From Parvularcula sp. (GTDB lineage Bacteria > Pseudomonadota > Alphaproteobacteria > Caulobacterales > Parvularculaceae): a DNA stretch of 37,302 nt. The stretch covers positions 1 to 37,302 of the forward strand of contig PAIP01000028.1 in NCBI GenBank assembly GCA_002704915.1, read 5' to 3'. A model generated the notes under the pieces. It had not been told where the DNA came from. It saw only the letters and a list, made by a program, of their open reading frames with translations, and searched no databases. The position numbers and the translations under genes were made by a program. Positions 1 to 9,522 of this stretch are shown here, piece after piece (the stretch's first letter is position 1; every line of letters starts with the position of its first letter).

Positions 1-369
1 CTCCGGCGGGTCCTGAAGGTCGGTGTCGATGACAATGACGGCGTCGCCCGCCGCATGATCGAGACCGGCGGTCAGCGCCGCCTCCTTGCCGAAATTGCGC
101 GAGAAGAAAATCGCTTTCACACGAGGGTTTGCCTCAACAAGTTTTTCAAGCTGTGCGCGTGTGGCGTCCGTCGAACCGTCATCAACAAACAGGAGTTCGT
201 AGTCGAACGTCATTTTATCGAGAATGGGCTTCAGCGCCGTCATGAACGGGTCGATCGCCTCACCTTCATTGTAGCAAGGCGCAACGATGGAGATAAGCGC
301 GTGCTCGGGGCGGGCGCGACTTGCTCGCTCTTTTGCAGGCTCTCCGCTGTCCTTGGCGCCCCCGTCCAT
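1..369 (-). CDS. Glycosyltransferase family 2, DPM1-like (N-terminal part, runs off the window)
   Basis: The first 123 codons of a minus-strand gene are present; the rest lies beyond position 1. The protein opens with a short polar stretch of about 23 residues and then a GT-A nucleotide-sugar binding fold: SIVAPCYNEGEAI (strand beta1), LLFVDDGSTDAT (the first acidic motif), SRNFGKEAALTAGLDHA, and VIVIDTDLQDPPE, which holds the DxD metal and sugar-nucleotide motif. This order is typical of dolichol-/undecaprenyl-phosphate hexose synthases (DPM1, GtrB, ArnC-like), which transfer a sugar to a polyprenyl phosphate at the inner membrane. Whether C-terminal membrane segments follow cannot be seen. 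The ATG at 369 is preceded by AGAGAGGTG about 9 bases upstream, supporting the start. The sugar and acceptor cannot be inferred. Confidence 0.9.
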   Translation of the reverse strand, partial: MDGGAKDSGEPAKERASRARPEHALISIVAPCYNEGEAIDPFMTALKPILDKMTFDYELLFVDDGSTDATRAQLEKLVEANPRVKAIFFSRNFGKEAALTAGLDHAAGDAVIVIDTDLQDPPE

Positions 370-477
370 GACGAATATCACCTCTCTTCACGCAAGCCCC
401 GGGCGGTCATCACCTTAAGGCTCCGCAGCATGGCGTCAGCGAAGAGACCGCGATTCGCGAGGCGCGCCTAAACTCCG

Positions 478-1506
478 CTAGACCAGAAAACCGACAATCT
501 CTTTCACTTCTTTCACGGTCTCGTCTGCAATGACGGCCGCCTTTTCGGCGCCGGCGGTCAATAGACCGTCAAGATGCGCCGGATCCGCTTCCAGACGCCG
601 CAGCTCATCGCCGATGGGCGCGATCTTTTCCACGACAAGATCGGCCAGCGCCGGTTTAAAGACGCCGAATCCCTGGCCGCCATATTCGGAAAGAATATCA
701 GCCGTCGTCTTGCCGGAAAGCGCGGCGTAGATCCCGACGAGATTGGCGGCCTCCGCCCGCCCCTCCAAACCGGCCGGTTCCGACGGCAGGACATCCGCAT
801 CGGACTTCGCCTTTTTGATTTTTCTGGCGATCGTATCGGCGTCGTCGCGCAGGAAGATACAGGCGTTTTCCGACGGATCGGATTTCGACATCTTCTTGGA
901 CCCGTCCTTCAGGGACATGATGCGCGCGCCCGCATCGCCGAACTGGCCCTTGATCAGGGGCTCGGGCAGCGGGAAGAAATCCGGCTGTTTAAAGTCGTGA
1001 TTGAACTTGCCGGCAATGTCGCGAGAGAGTTCCAGATGCTGTTTCTGGTCCTCGCCCACCGGCACATGGGTCGCCTTGTAAACAAGAATGTCCGCCGCCT
1101 GCAGCACCGGATAGGTGTAGAGCCCAACCGAAGCGCGTTCGGCGTTCTTGCCGGCCTTGTCCTTGAACTGGGTCATGCGGTCGAGCCAGCCGAGGCGCGC
1201 CACGCAATTGAAAATCCATGCGAGTTCCGCATGGGCGCGGACTTTCGACTGCGGAAATATTGTCGCAATTTTCGGGTCGATGCCCGCCGCCAGAAAAGAC
1301 GCCGCGATATGCCGGGTCTGACGACGAAGCTGCTCCGGCTCCTGCCAGACAGTGATCGCATGCAAATCGGCGAGAAAATAGTGACAATCATATTCATGCT
1401 GAAGCGCGACAAACTTGCGGATCGCGCCAATATAATTGCCAAGATGCATCTCGCCCGACGTCTGGATGCCGGACAAAACGCGCATGGGACCTTGATAACC
1501 GCTCAT
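478..1506 (-). CDS. trpS: Tryptophanyl-tRNA synthetase
   Basis: Class I aminoacyl-tRNA synthetase that charges tRNA-Trp in the cytoplasm. The 342 residues match the usual bacterial TrpRS length. Visible motifs are [18 protein letters not shown] near residue 11, containing the HIGH-like HLGN, the tryptophan-pocket region [29 protein letters not shown] around residues 130-160, and [10 protein letters not shown], the KMSKS loop, near residue 203. It is the last gene of a minus-strand run glnD-murJ-trpS, 36 bases after murJ, an order that recurs in alphaproteobacteria and suggests one transcript. The ATG at 1506 is the first in-frame ATG after the murJ stop; the ribosome site is weak (GAAAGAG). 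No terminator hairpin was found in the 108 bases before the glycosyltransferase gene. Confidence 0.97.
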   Translation of the reverse strand: MSGYQGPMRVLSGIQTSGEMHLGNYIGAIRKFVALQHEYDCHYFLADLHAITVWQEPEQLRRQTRHIAASFLAAGIDPKIATIFPQSKVRAHAELAWIFNCVARLGWLDRMTQFKDKAGKNAERASVGLYTYPVLQAADILVYKATHVPVGEDQKQHLELSRDIAGKFNHDFKQPDFFPLPEPLIKGQFGDAGARIMSLKDGSKKMSKSDPSENACIFLRDDADTIARKIKKAKSDADVLPSEPAGLEGRAEAANLVGIYAALSGKTTADILSEYGGQGFGVFKPALADLVVEKIAPIGDELRRLEADPAHLDGLLTAGAEKAAVIADETVKEVKEIVGFLV

Positions 1507-1542
1507 GACAGGCTCTTTCGAAGTTCTTGCGGAGAGGCGGGA

Positions 1543-3138
1543 TCACTTTCCGCCGGGGCCCGTCTTGTAGTCGGCGAGGCGTACGGCGCCAAGCGCATAG
1601 GCGAGACCGCCATAAAGCACGGCCCCGGCCCCTGACAACGCCACAATCACGATCCATTCGCGGCCAAAGGCCCAGCCAGCAAGGCGCGGCGTCAGGGTGA
1701 GCGCCCATATCAGGAACCCGCTCATGCAGAGGACAGAAACGACGATCCGCCCGAAACGGCCCATCAGCTTGGCGCTGGGGCGGAAAAGATGCTGCCGGTA
1801 AAGCCGCTGTGCCAGAAGAACGACTTGCAGCCATGCGGCGAAAGACGTCGCAAAAGCGACGGCGATGAAGCCGATAAAGGGAAAGAGCGCCAGCGAGAGC
1901 CCCGCATTCACAGCGATGGCGATCAGTGCATAGCGCATGGGCGTTTTCGTATCTTCCCGGGCGAAATAGGCGGGGGAGAATATCTTGTGCCAGACAAAGG
2001 CGGGCAGTCCCGCCCCAAAGACCGCCAGCGCCAGCCCCGTCTGGCGCACATCTTCGACCGTAAAGGCTGAACGGCGCACGCCGAACAGGCTGAGCGCGTC
2101 TCCGGCAAGACCGCGAAAAAGCGCATCGCAGATCGCCTCGCCCATTATGATGAACGCCGCCGCCGCCGGCAGGCTCAACAGCGCAGACAGCTCCAGCGAC
2201 CGGTTGAGCGCGCGCGCCGCGCCCTGTTCGTCGCCCGCCTTGACGCGCGCCGACAGCATAGGGAGCAGCACCACGCCGAGCGCGATGCCGATTACGGAAA
2301 GCGGCAACTGGTAAAGCTGATCGGCGTTCATCAGCCAGGACACGGCCCCCGCCTCCTGACTGGCGATATTGGTGCCGATGATGAGATTGATCTGCACGGC
2401 CCCCGCGCTGATGAAGCCGGGCGCTCCCAGAGCGAACAATCGCTTCAGTCCCGGCGTCAGCCGCGGCATGCGCAGTTTCAGAAGATAGCCCTGCCGCCAG
2501 GCCCCGAATATCAGCATCAGAAGCTGGGCGAGCCCGCCCAGAGCGACGGACCAGGCGACCGCCTCCCCGGAGATTTCCGTTTCAGCGTCCGCATAGAGCA
2601 GCAAGGCGCCGATCATGAAAATGTTGAGCGCGATGGGCGCTGCCGCCGAAGCGGCGAAGCGGCCGAGCGAATTCAGGATTCCGCTGTAAAGTCCCACCAG
2701 CGACATCATCAACAGATAGGGAAACATGATGCGCGTATAGAACGTCGTCAATTCAAACTTGTCGGGATTGTCTTCGAAGCCTGACGCCAGCAAAAAAACA
2801 AATGCAGGCGCTGCAATCTGAACCAAAGCTGTCAGGATCGTCAGTATGAAGACAAGACCGGCGAGCACCTCTTCGGCGAAGACTTTCGCCTCAGCGTCTC
2901 CCCCATCGGTCCGGCGGCCCTGAAACATGGGGATAAAGGCGGCATGAAAAGCGCCTTCAGCGAACAGGCGGCGGAACATGTTCGGCAGACGGAAGGCCGC
3001 CCAGAAAGCGTCCGCAACAGGATTGCCCCCGGCGCCGATAATGCCCGCCATAAAGATCTGACGCACAAAGCCGAGGACGCGGCTCGCCATGGTCATGCCG
3101 CTGACCGTCGCTAGGGATTTGAAAATATTGCCGCTCAT
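1543..3138 (-). CDS. murJ: Lipid II flippase MurJ (MviN)
   Basis: Integral inner-membrane protein of the MOP exporter superfamily that flips the peptidoglycan precursor lipid II to the periplasmic face. The 531 residues form many hydrophobic helices, as expected for a 14-helix MurJ. The N-terminus SLATVSGMTMASRVLGFVRQ, the loop PVADAFWAAFRLPNMFRRLFAEGAF (residues about 42-66) and GAVSWLMNADQLYQLPLSVIGIALGVVLLPMLS (around 260-295) are family hallmarks; the Arg in RLPNMFRR and the Asp-Ala-Phe stretch are strongly conserved. The ATG at 3138 follows AAGGCGG at good spacing. It lies between glnD (36 bases upstream) and trpS (36 bases downstream) and is probably co-transcribed with them. Confidence 0.97.
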   Translation of the reverse strand: MSGNIFKSLATVSGMTMASRVLGFVRQIFMAGIIGAGGNPVADAFWAAFRLPNMFRRLFAEGAFHAAFIPMFQGRRTDGGDAEAKVFAEEVLAGLVFILTILTALVQIAAPAFVFLLASGFEDNPDKFELTTFYTRIMFPYLLMMSLVGLYSGILNSLGRFAASAAAPIALNIFMIGALLLYADAETEISGEAVAWSVALGGLAQLLMLIFGAWRQGYLLKLRMPRLTPGLKRLFALGAPGFISAGAVQINLIIGTNIASQEAGAVSWLMNADQLYQLPLSVIGIALGVVLLPMLSARVKAGDEQGAARALNRSLELSALLSLPAAAAFIIMGEAICDALFRGLAGDALSLFGVRRSAFTVEDVRQTGLALAVFGAGLPAFVWHKIFSPAYFAREDTKTPMRYALIAIAVNAGLSLALFPFIGFIAVAFATSFAAWLQVVLLAQRLYRQHLFRPSAKLMGRFGRIVVSVLCMSGFLIWALTLTPRLAGWAFGREWIVIVALSGAGAVLYGGLAYALGAVRLADYKTGPGGK

Positions 3139-3174
3139 GAACCGCCTTGACGCAAACCGCCGGATTAAACCGGT

Positions 3175-5895
3175 TTACGCCTCAGAACCAGACGCCAGCA
3201 CGGCTTGCAGCGCCTTTTTGATGCGGGCGAGCGCCGCCCGGTCGTCGAGCTTTCCGCCATCGCGGGCCTTGAGGTAAAACGCGTCGACCGCGCGCTCCCC
3301 ATAAGTCGAAATATGGGCGGAGGTAATGGTCGCGCCCTCGCGGGCGAGCGCCTGCGTGAGCTCGAAAAGCAGTCCGGGCCGGTCGAGGCCTTCCGTCTCA
3401 ACCACCGTCGCCTCGGCCGAGGCGTTAGGCTCAATGCGAACATTCGGAACTACCGAGAAAAGATCGCGCCGGTCGCCGAGACGCCGGCGCAGCTCGGGCG
3501 GCCTTTCGGGATGCGCCGAGGCGGATTTCAACAAGGCCTCATGCAACCGGCGCGCCTGCTCCACATCTTCGACCGGAACGCCATCCGGCGATTGAATGAT
3601 GAAAATATCGATCGCTTTGCCGTCTTGCGTCGTCAAAGCCTGCACCGTCCGAAGGCTCATGCCGGTGGATGCGACGGCGCCCGCAAGGTCCGAGAGCAAG
3701 CCTGCACGATCATCAGTGTAGACAATCGCTTCCAGATCACCGTCACGAGGCGTCACGACAACGGCGCTGTTAGCAGCATCCTTCTCCGCCGCCCGGGCAA
3801 GCGTTGCGAAGCGGACAATGATTTCAGGATCGAGCGAGCGCATCATGGTGTCGTCGAGGCGATCCAGAAATGCTTTTTTCTCGGCGGCGCTCCAGCCCGT
3901 CAGTCGCGCGTCCGCTTCGCGACGCACAAGGACAGCGCGGTCGGCGAGCTTTTTCTCCAGGGCCGTCTCTCCATGCTCGAACCACAACGCCGCCGCATCA
4001 TAGAGCTCAGAGAGACGCCGCCGGGTCATTTCATCCCATGATTGAATGCCGACCACGCGCAAATGGCACACGGATATAACAAGCATGAGATCAAGCCGCT
4101 GGCGCGAGCCTACAGACTGAGCGAATTCGGAAATCGCATGCGCTTCCGTAAGATTTCGCCGCTCCGCTGTGCGCACCAACAACAGATAGCGAGCCGAAGC
4201 CCAACCTGCCTGCGCCGCCTCCTCTTCCGACAGACCCAGCCGCTTCGTAACGCGAATGACCAGTTTCTCACAGGCGTCAACAGACGGCTCCTTCAGCGAC
4301 CAGCGCGCCTCATGGAGAAGAACGCCGAAATAATAAAGCAGGGGATTTGGCGTATTGCGTACAATATGGGTGGCGATGGGATGATCTTCCTGCAATTCGC
4401 CGCGATGGATTTTTGATAAAAGACTGAGACAACGAAGCACGTGTTCATCGAGTGTAAAGCGCCGATAAAGCCCGTAATCGATGCGCCCAACTATCGAACC
4501 GAAAGCCGGAATGTATTTCCCGAGCAGCCCTGTTTCCGTCATGATGCGCAAAACCCGGGCCGGTTCCTCGCTGTCGGTGAGTATTGAAGAAAACAATTGC
4601 GCCACCACCGGATCGCGACGCACTTTCAGGGTCACCGACGGCACTTCGCTGGCCACCAGGGCCAGGGCGTCCGGATGAAAATCAATTTTCGGCTGCTTGC
4701 CAAAGGCCCGAAAAAGCCGGAACAGGTCTCGCGGCTGCCGGCGCGCTTTTGCGGCGCTCTCAAAATCAAGACGGCCGTTCTTGATGCGCAAATTCGGTTT
4801 GCCTGGCGCTTCATCCTTTTGCAGCGCTTTGGGCAGCATCTTGGGCAAACGCGGCATGCGTTTGGCTTTCTCTTCCTCAAGACGCGTACACAAAATCCGG
4901 GTCAGCCGGCCGACTTCGACCGCATTGACGAAATAGTGTTTCATCAACCGTTCCGCCGCGGTCATATTGGACCGGTCCGCATAGCCAAGGCGCGTAGCGA
5001 TTTCCGGCTGCACGTCAAAGGTCAGCTTTTCATCGGCCCGGCCGCGCAGATCGTGCAGATGCGCCCTTACGGACCATAAAAACCGCTTCGCCTTCAAAAG
5101 CGCCTGTCGCTCGGCCTTGCCGACGATCTTTTCCGCAGTTGCATTGTCATTGAGAATGTCGCCATAGGCGTAGCGGTAAATCCAGCGGATCGTCTGAAGG
5201 TCGCGCAAGCCGCCTTTGCCTTCCTTAACGTCCGGTTCGACGAGATAGCGCGTCTCGAAGAATTTCGCCTGCCGCTCCGCCTGTTCTTCGAGCTTGGCCG
5301 CGACGAATTCGGGAACGGTTTTACGCCGAAGCTTTTCAAAAGCTTCGTGAAACTCATCATAGACGTCCTTGGCGCCGCATAAAAACCGCGCATCGAGATA
5401 GGCGGTGCGTCCGACCATGTCGCTCTTGGCGAACTCAAGCGCGCTCGCCGGCGTGTGGGCCGCATAGCCGAGCTTCACGCCGGAATCCCACAAGGGATAA
5501 AGCAGCCGGTTCAGCGTGTCCCGCAGCGTTTGCTCCACTTGCGGACGGTGAAGGAACAGAAGGTCAATGTCGGAATAGGGCGCGAGCTCTCCGCGACCAT
5601 AGCCGCCCACCGCGCAGACGGCGATTTCCTTGCCGATCCCGTCTTTCGAGAGCGCGAAAAGCGTGCGGATGATGTCGTCGACGCCGCGCGACAGGCGCGC
5701 CGCAATCCGGTCGCCCCGCACCACCTCGCGCATGGTTCGGCGGCGCAATTCGACCATGGCGTGTTTGAGGACTTTGCCGGTCGCGCCATGAGCCTGTCCC
5801 GCCCGTTCCGCGGCCATGGATGCGGCGATCTGCTCCTCGAGCGTCTCATTGGCGAGGAAGGATGTATCGCCTTTCGGCGTTGGCTTTGGGGTCAC
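3175..5895 (-). CDS. glnD: Bifunctional PII uridylyltransferase GlnD with degenerate HD domain
   Basis: GlnD adds UMP to PII proteins (GlnB/GlnK) under nitrogen limitation and normally removes it when glutamine is high. The 906-residue protein has the usual order: nucleotidyltransferase domain with GGYGRGELAPYSDID (97-111), a GlnD linker domain with DVKEGKGGLRDLQ, an HD-domain region (about 480-640), and two C-terminal ACT domains (the first in the segment with YTDDRAGLLSDLAGAV, the second with ETEGLDRPGLLFELTQAL). The HD part is abnormal: the HD pair reads H528-E529, the following KGxxxDHS segment reads WSLKEPS, and two later ligand positions are also changed, while an earlier His (H485) is kept. 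The start is GTG at 5895: an in-frame stop lies 10 codons upstream and a promoter sits at 5964-5936. No clear ribosome site is seen; M27 at 5817 is the alternative start. Confidence 0.95.
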   Translation of the reverse strand: MTPKPTPKGDTSFLANETLEEQIAASMAAERAGQAHGATGKVLKHAMVELRRRTMREVVRGDRIAARLSRGVDDIIRTLFALSKDGIGKEIAVCAVGGYGRGELAPYSDIDLLFLHRPQVEQTLRDTLNRLLYPLWDSGVKLGYAAHTPASALEFAKSDMVGRTAYLDARFLCGAKDVYDEFHEAFEKLRRKTVPEFVAAKLEEQAERQAKFFETRYLVEPDVKEGKGGLRDLQTIRWIYRYAYGDILNDNATAEKIVGKAERQALLKAKRFLWSVRAHLHDLRGRADEKLTFDVQPEIATRLGYADRSNMTAAERLMKHYFVNAVEVGRLTRILCTRLEEEKAKRMPRLPKMLPKALQKDEAPGKPNLRIKNGRLDFESAAKARRQPRDLFRLFRAFGKQPKIDFHPDALALVASEVPSVTLKVRRDPVVAQLFSSILTDSEEPARVLRIMTETGLLGKYIPAFGSIVGRIDYGLYRRFTLDEHVLRCLSLLSKIHRGELQEDHPIATHIVRNTPNPLLYYFGVLLHEARWSLKEPSVDACEKLVIRVTKRLGLSEEEAAQAGWASARYLLLVRTAERRNLTEAHAISEFAQSVGSRQRLDLMLVISVCHLRVVGIQSWDEMTRRRLSELYDAAALWFEHGETALEKKLADRAVLVRREADARLTGWSAAEKKAFLDRLDDTMMRSLDPEIIVRFATLARAAEKDAANSAVVVTPRDGDLEAIVYTDDRAGLLSDLAGAVASTGMSLRTVQALTTQDGKAIDIFIIQSPDGVPVEDVEQARRLHEALLKSASAHPERPPELRRRLGDRRDLFSVVPNVRIEPNASAEATVVETEGLDRPGLLFELTQALAREGATITSAHISTYGERAVDAFYLKARDGGKLDDRAALARIKKALQAVLASGSEA

Positions 5896-5935
5896 AAGGT
5901 CGGGGTCAAGAAGATCGGGCGCCAGCTACGCCCAC

Positions 5936-5964
5936 ATTGTCGCGCGGCGCCGCAGCAATTTCAA
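5936..5964 (-). promoter_or_regulatory. Putative sigma70-type promoter of glnD-murJ-trpS
   Basis: On the minus strand, TTGAAA (5964-5959), a 17-base spacer and GACAAT (5941-5936) resemble the housekeeping consensus (5 of 6 and 4 of 6 matches). The predicted transcript start, about 7 bases further on, gives a leader of some 30 bases to the GTG of glnD. It lies in the gap after the Sel1-like gene, so glnD can be transcribed independently of mutS. Confidence 0.5.
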
Positions 5965-6004
5965 CTGCGCGTTGTCGTTGGCCGCAATAAAATCGGAAAA
6001 GTCT

Positions 6005-6679
6005 TCAGTTCTGAAGCAACGCCAGGCGCTTCAGAACGACGGCTGCGCCCGCATGGCCATTGTCGGCGGCCAGCGCGCACCAGCGGCGCGCCGCGTCCGG
6101 GTCCCGGGTCTCGCCATCCAGCGCATTGAGCATGCAAAGGCGATAGGCGGCCTCAGGGGCTTTCGGGAAACGGTCGGTTTCCGCCTCGGCTGCAATCTCA
6201 AGCCATTTTGCTTCATCGGCAGGCGAGGCCGCCACGCCATCGCCGGTTTCAAACCGCGCTGCGAGACGCCATGCGGCGACCGGGTCGCCGGATTCGGCCC
6301 GGGCCCGCTCCACAGCAATCATGTCGGCGAGGGTCGGACTATGGGCAAGACGCTGGAGGCGCAGATCTTCCAGACGAATAAGCGCCGTATAGTCGCCGGC
6401 GATCGCTGCTTCTTTCAACAGCGCCGTTCCATCGAAAAAATCCATGCCGGCTTCACGAGGCGCATTTCCGTCGAAAATAATATAGGCGAGATAGCGCTTT
6501 GATTTGACATCGCCCTCGGCGGCAGCCTTTTCGAAAACCGGCCAGGCTGCCGATGCGTCGCCCGCCCGATAGGCAGAGACAGCGTCATTTATACCGGATA
6601 CGGATGATTGCGCGAACGCGCTGCTCATCGCGGCGAGAGAGAGGAGCGCCGGAAGCAAAAACTTGAGGCGAAATGTCAT
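6005..6679 (-). CDS. Periplasmic Sel1-like repeat protein
   Basis: A 224-residue secreted protein of unknown specific function. Residues 1-23 form a signal peptide with a basic start, a hydrophobic core (LLPALLSLAAMSSA) and an AFA-Q cleavage site. The mature part is made of alpha-helical pairs of the Sel1/TPR type: AYRAGDASAAWPVFEKAAAEG, then repeats containing YLAYIIFDGNAP, ALLKEAAIAGDYTAL, ESGDPVAAWRLAARFETGDGV, AAYRLCMLNALDGE and RRWCALAADNGHAGA. Such repeats usually serve protein-protein binding. The ATG at 6679 has CAGGG upstream. It lies 59 bases downstream of mutS and 109 bases upstream of glnD, all on the minus strand. No catalytic motif is present. Confidence 0.8.
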   Translation of the reverse strand: MTFRLKFLLPALLSLAAMSSAFAQSSVSGINDAVSAYRAGDASAAWPVFEKAAAEGDVKSKRYLAYIIFDGNAPREAGMDFFDGTALLKEAAIAGDYTALIRLEDLRLQRLAHSPTLADMIAVERARAESGDPVAAWRLAARFETGDGVAASPADEAKWLEIAAEAETDRFPKAPEAAYRLCMLNALDGETRDPDAARRWCALAADNGHAGAAVVLKRLALLQN

Positions 6680-6738
6680 GGGTCGGGCCCTGCCGGTTTC
6701 GCCCCGTTTCAGCCAAGGGCGCGCGTCATTTGTGCGCC

Positions 6739-9447
6739 CTATAGCTCATCCAAAATGGATTTCAACCGGTAAAGCGACTCCAGCGCCTCGCGCGGACTCA
6801 TGGCGTCGGGATCAAGCGCATTCAGTGCGTTTATGATGACAGTTTCATGACAAGATGCGTCATCTGTTTCATCCTGGGGCGCATCGAGCGCCGCCGCGAA
6901 GAGCGGCAATTCGGACATCGCATTTTTACCCTGCCCGCGCTCTTCCAGCATTTTCAAAACCGCTTCGGCGCGCTTCACGGCCTTTGGCGGCAGCCCTGCG
7001 AGACGCGCCACAGCGACGCCGTAAGATCTGTCCGCCGGCCCCGACGCAACTTCATGCAGGAAAACCACATCGCCTTTCCATTCACGCACTTTCATGGAGA
7101 CATTGAAAAGCCGCGACAGTTTTTCCGATAGCGCTGTCAGTTCATGATAATGCGTGGCGAACAAACCGCGGCAACGATTGACGTCGTGGAGATGTTCCAC
7201 CGCCGCCCAGGCGATGGACATGCCGTCGAATGTCGAGGTGCCCCGGCCGATTTCATCGAGCACCACAAGCGAACGCTCGGTCGCCTGATTGAGAATCGCC
7301 GCCGTCTCCACCATCTCGACCATGAAAGTGGAACGCCCGCCCGCAAGATCGTCGGAGGCGCCGACGCGGGAAAAAACCCGGTCGACAACGCCAATGCGCG
7401 CCTCGCTTGCCGGCACGTAAAGGCCCGCCTGCGCGAGCACGGCGATCAGCGCGTTCTGGCGCAGGAAAGTCGACTTGCCCGCCATGTTCGGACCGGTGAC
7501 GAGCCACAGCCGCGCCTCTTGCGGTTCGCCCAACATGGAGTCATTGGCGATGAACGCATCCCCGCTCACCCGCTCCACGACCGGGTGACGCCCACCCTTA
7601 ATATCGAAGGCGAGCCCTTCCTCCATAATGGGGCGCATATAGCGCTGTTCCTGCGCCAGAACGGCGCCCGCAGCAGCAACATCGATCTCGGCCAGCGCAG
7701 CCGCCGCAGCGGCGATATCCTCACGGCGGTCCGTAACCGCCTCGCACAAGGTCTCGAAAAGCTCCAACTCGCGCGCCAGCGCCTCATCGCGGGCGCGGGT
7801 GATTTTTGCATCCAGATCGGCGAGCTCCCCTGTGGTGAAGCGCACAGCACTCGCCAGTGTCTGGCGGTGAATGAAGGTTTCACTCAGGGGCGCAGCCATC
7901 AACTTGTCGCCCTGCGATGGCGGCGTCTCCACAAAATAGCCAAGCACATTGTTGTGCTTGATCTTGAGATTCTTGAGCCCGGCGAGATCGCGATATTTCG
8001 ATTCAAGCCCGGCGATGACTCGACGCGATTCATCGCGGAGCAATCGCACGGAATCGAGACCGGCGTCATAGCCCTTGGCGATAAAGCCGCCGTCTCGCGC
8101 CAGCATGGGCAATTCATCGCTCAAGGCTTCGCGCAGCATGGTGATCAGCGCAGAGAAACCTTCGCCTTTCCGGTTCTCAAGCGCCTCGGTCGCCCGGCGC
8201 AGATCCGCCGGCAGGGACGCGCCTTCCGACGGCATCAAAGACGCGATCTCACGCGCGCGCATCAACGCATCGCGCAAGACTGCAATATCGCGCGGCCCGC
8301 CGCGCTGAGCCGCAAGGCGCGACAGGGCGCGTGCCGCGTCCGGCGTTTCCTTCAACCGCTTGCGTATATCTTCCGTCACGTCCCGTTCGGACTCAAAATA
8401 GCTGACGGCGTCATGGCGCGCCGCGATAGCCGTGATATCGGTCAGCGGCGATGAAAGCCGCGACGCCAGAAGCCGCGCGCCGGCGCCCGTCACAGTTCGG
8501 TCCACCGCCCATAGGAGCGAGCCTTTTCGCGACCCGCTTTGCGTCTGCAAAAGTTCAAGCGAGCTTCGCGTCGCCGCATCGATCACCATCGTATCGGCAA
8601 TTGCGGCCCTGCGTGGCGGGTTGAGCGCGGGAAGCCGCCCGGCCTGGGTGAGCGTCACATAATTCAGAACGGCGCCAAGCGCGCCGCATTCCGCCCGGGA
8701 AAATTCCCCGAACCCGTCGAGCGACCCGACATTATAGGTTTCCAGAATACGCCGCTGACCGCCTGCGGAATCGAACAGGTGGGCAGCTTGAAAAGTCAGC
8801 GTTATCTCCCTTGAACGCGCTGACAAAAGCGCCCGCCAAGGATGACCTTCCTCAAGCTCCGGCGCCACCAGCTCCTTCGGCGCGATCTCGGCGAGGTCCG
8901 CGGACAGGTTATCGAGAGTCGTTTCACGCACGGACAATTCGCCGGTCGATACATCGACCCAAGCGATCGCCCCCTCAGCGCCGTCGCGCAACAAGGCAAG
9001 CGCGGCAAGAAAATTGTTGGACCGCGCGTCGAGAAGCGAATCCTCGACAATCGTGCCGGGAGTGACCGTGCGGATGATCTCGCGTTTGACGACGGATTTC
9101 GACCCGCGCTTTTTCGCTTCCTCCGGGCTTTCCATCTGTTCGCAAATAGCGACTTTGTAACCGGCGCGGATCAGCTTCGCGAGATAAGACTCATAAGCAT
9201 GAAACGGAACGCCGCACATGGGTATGTCTTCGCCGCCGTGCTGGCCCCTTTTCGTCAGGGCAATGTCAAGCGCCCCCGCCGCCGCAACAGCATCGTCAAA
9301 AAACAATTCATAAAAATCGCCCATGCGATAGAACAAAAGCGCATCGCCCGCCTGTTCCTTGATGGCGAGATACTGCATCATCATTGGCGTTGGTTGACCG
9401 GCGGGCATGATGTTTCGTCTTTGCAGTTCAACAGCGGTAAATAACAT
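6739..9447 (-). CDS. mutS: DNA mismatch repair protein MutS
   Basis: MutS recognises base mismatches and small loops and starts methyl-independent or -directed repair with MutL. From the start chosen here it is 902 residues, normal for MutS1. Domain I carries the mismatch-reading motif GDFYELF (Phe-x-Glu). Later come the connector, lever and clamp domains, and the C-terminal ABC-type ATPase with Walker [10 protein letters not shown] (652-660), Walker [16 protein letters not shown] and the ATHYHEL switch. The C-terminal tail [15 protein letters not shown] is the usual tetramer-forming end. The frame stays open to 9537, but the ATG at 9447 has GAAGG 6 bases upstream. A later ATG at 9408 ([16 protein letters not shown]) is also plausible and would give 889 residues. 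Confidence 0.97.
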   Translation of the reverse strand: MLFTAVELQRRNIMPAGQPTPMMMQYLAIKEQAGDALLFYRMGDFYELFFDDAVAAAGALDIALTKRGQHGGEDIPMCGVPFHAYESYLAKLIRAGYKVAICEQMESPEEAKKRGSKSVVKREIIRTVTPGTIVEDSLLDARSNNFLAALALLRDGAEGAIAWVDVSTGELSVRETTLDNLSADLAEIAPKELVAPELEEGHPWRALLSARSREITLTFQAAHLFDSAGGQRRILETYNVGSLDGFGEFSRAECGALGAVLNYVTLTQAGRLPALNPPRRAAIADTMVIDAATRSSLELLQTQSGSRKGSLLWAVDRTVTGAGARLLASRLSSPLTDITAIAARHDAVSYFESERDVTEDIRKRLKETPDAARALSRLAAQRGGPRDIAVLRDALMRAREIASLMPSEGASLPADLRRATEALENRKGEGFSALITMLREALSDELPMLARDGGFIAKGYDAGLDSVRLLRDESRRVIAGLESKYRDLAGLKNLKIKHNNVLGYFVETPPSQGDKLMAAPLSETFIHRQTLASAVRFTTGELADLDAKITRARDEALARELELFETLCEAVTDRREDIAAAAAALAEIDVAAAGAVLAQEQRYMRPIMEEGLAFDIKGGRHPVVERVSGDAFIANDSMLGEPQEARLWLVTGPNMAGKSTFLRQNALIAVLAQAGLYVPASEARIGVVDRVFSRVGASDDLAGGRSTFMVEMVETAAILNQATERSLVVLDEIGRGTSTFDGMSIAWAAVEHLHDVNRCRGLFATHYHELTALSEKLSRLFNVSMKVREWKGDVVFLHEVASGPADRSYGVAVARLAGLPPKAVKRAEAVLKMLEERGQGKNAMSELPLFAAALDAPQDETDDASCHETVIINALNALDPDAMSPREALESLYRLKSILDEL

Positions 9448-9522
9448 CTCCGGCCTTCGCGAAACGAATTGACCTTTCCGCAGAACCGGCAAGTATGTAA
9501 GTTTGTGAGAGCGTACCCTCTT

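Noticed and set aside
55-471. 138-codon plus-strand open frame at the left end.
   Set aside because: The minus strand encodes a clear GT2 glycosyltransferase over the same bases.
574-1635. 353-codon plus-strand open frame antisense to trpS.
   Set aside because: High GC gives long antisense frames; trpS on the other strand is unambiguous and this frame has no domain.
7144-8454. 436-codon plus-strand open frame antisense to mutS.
   Set aside because: Shadow of mutS; composition is typical of an antisense frame (His/Arg-rich) without any motif.
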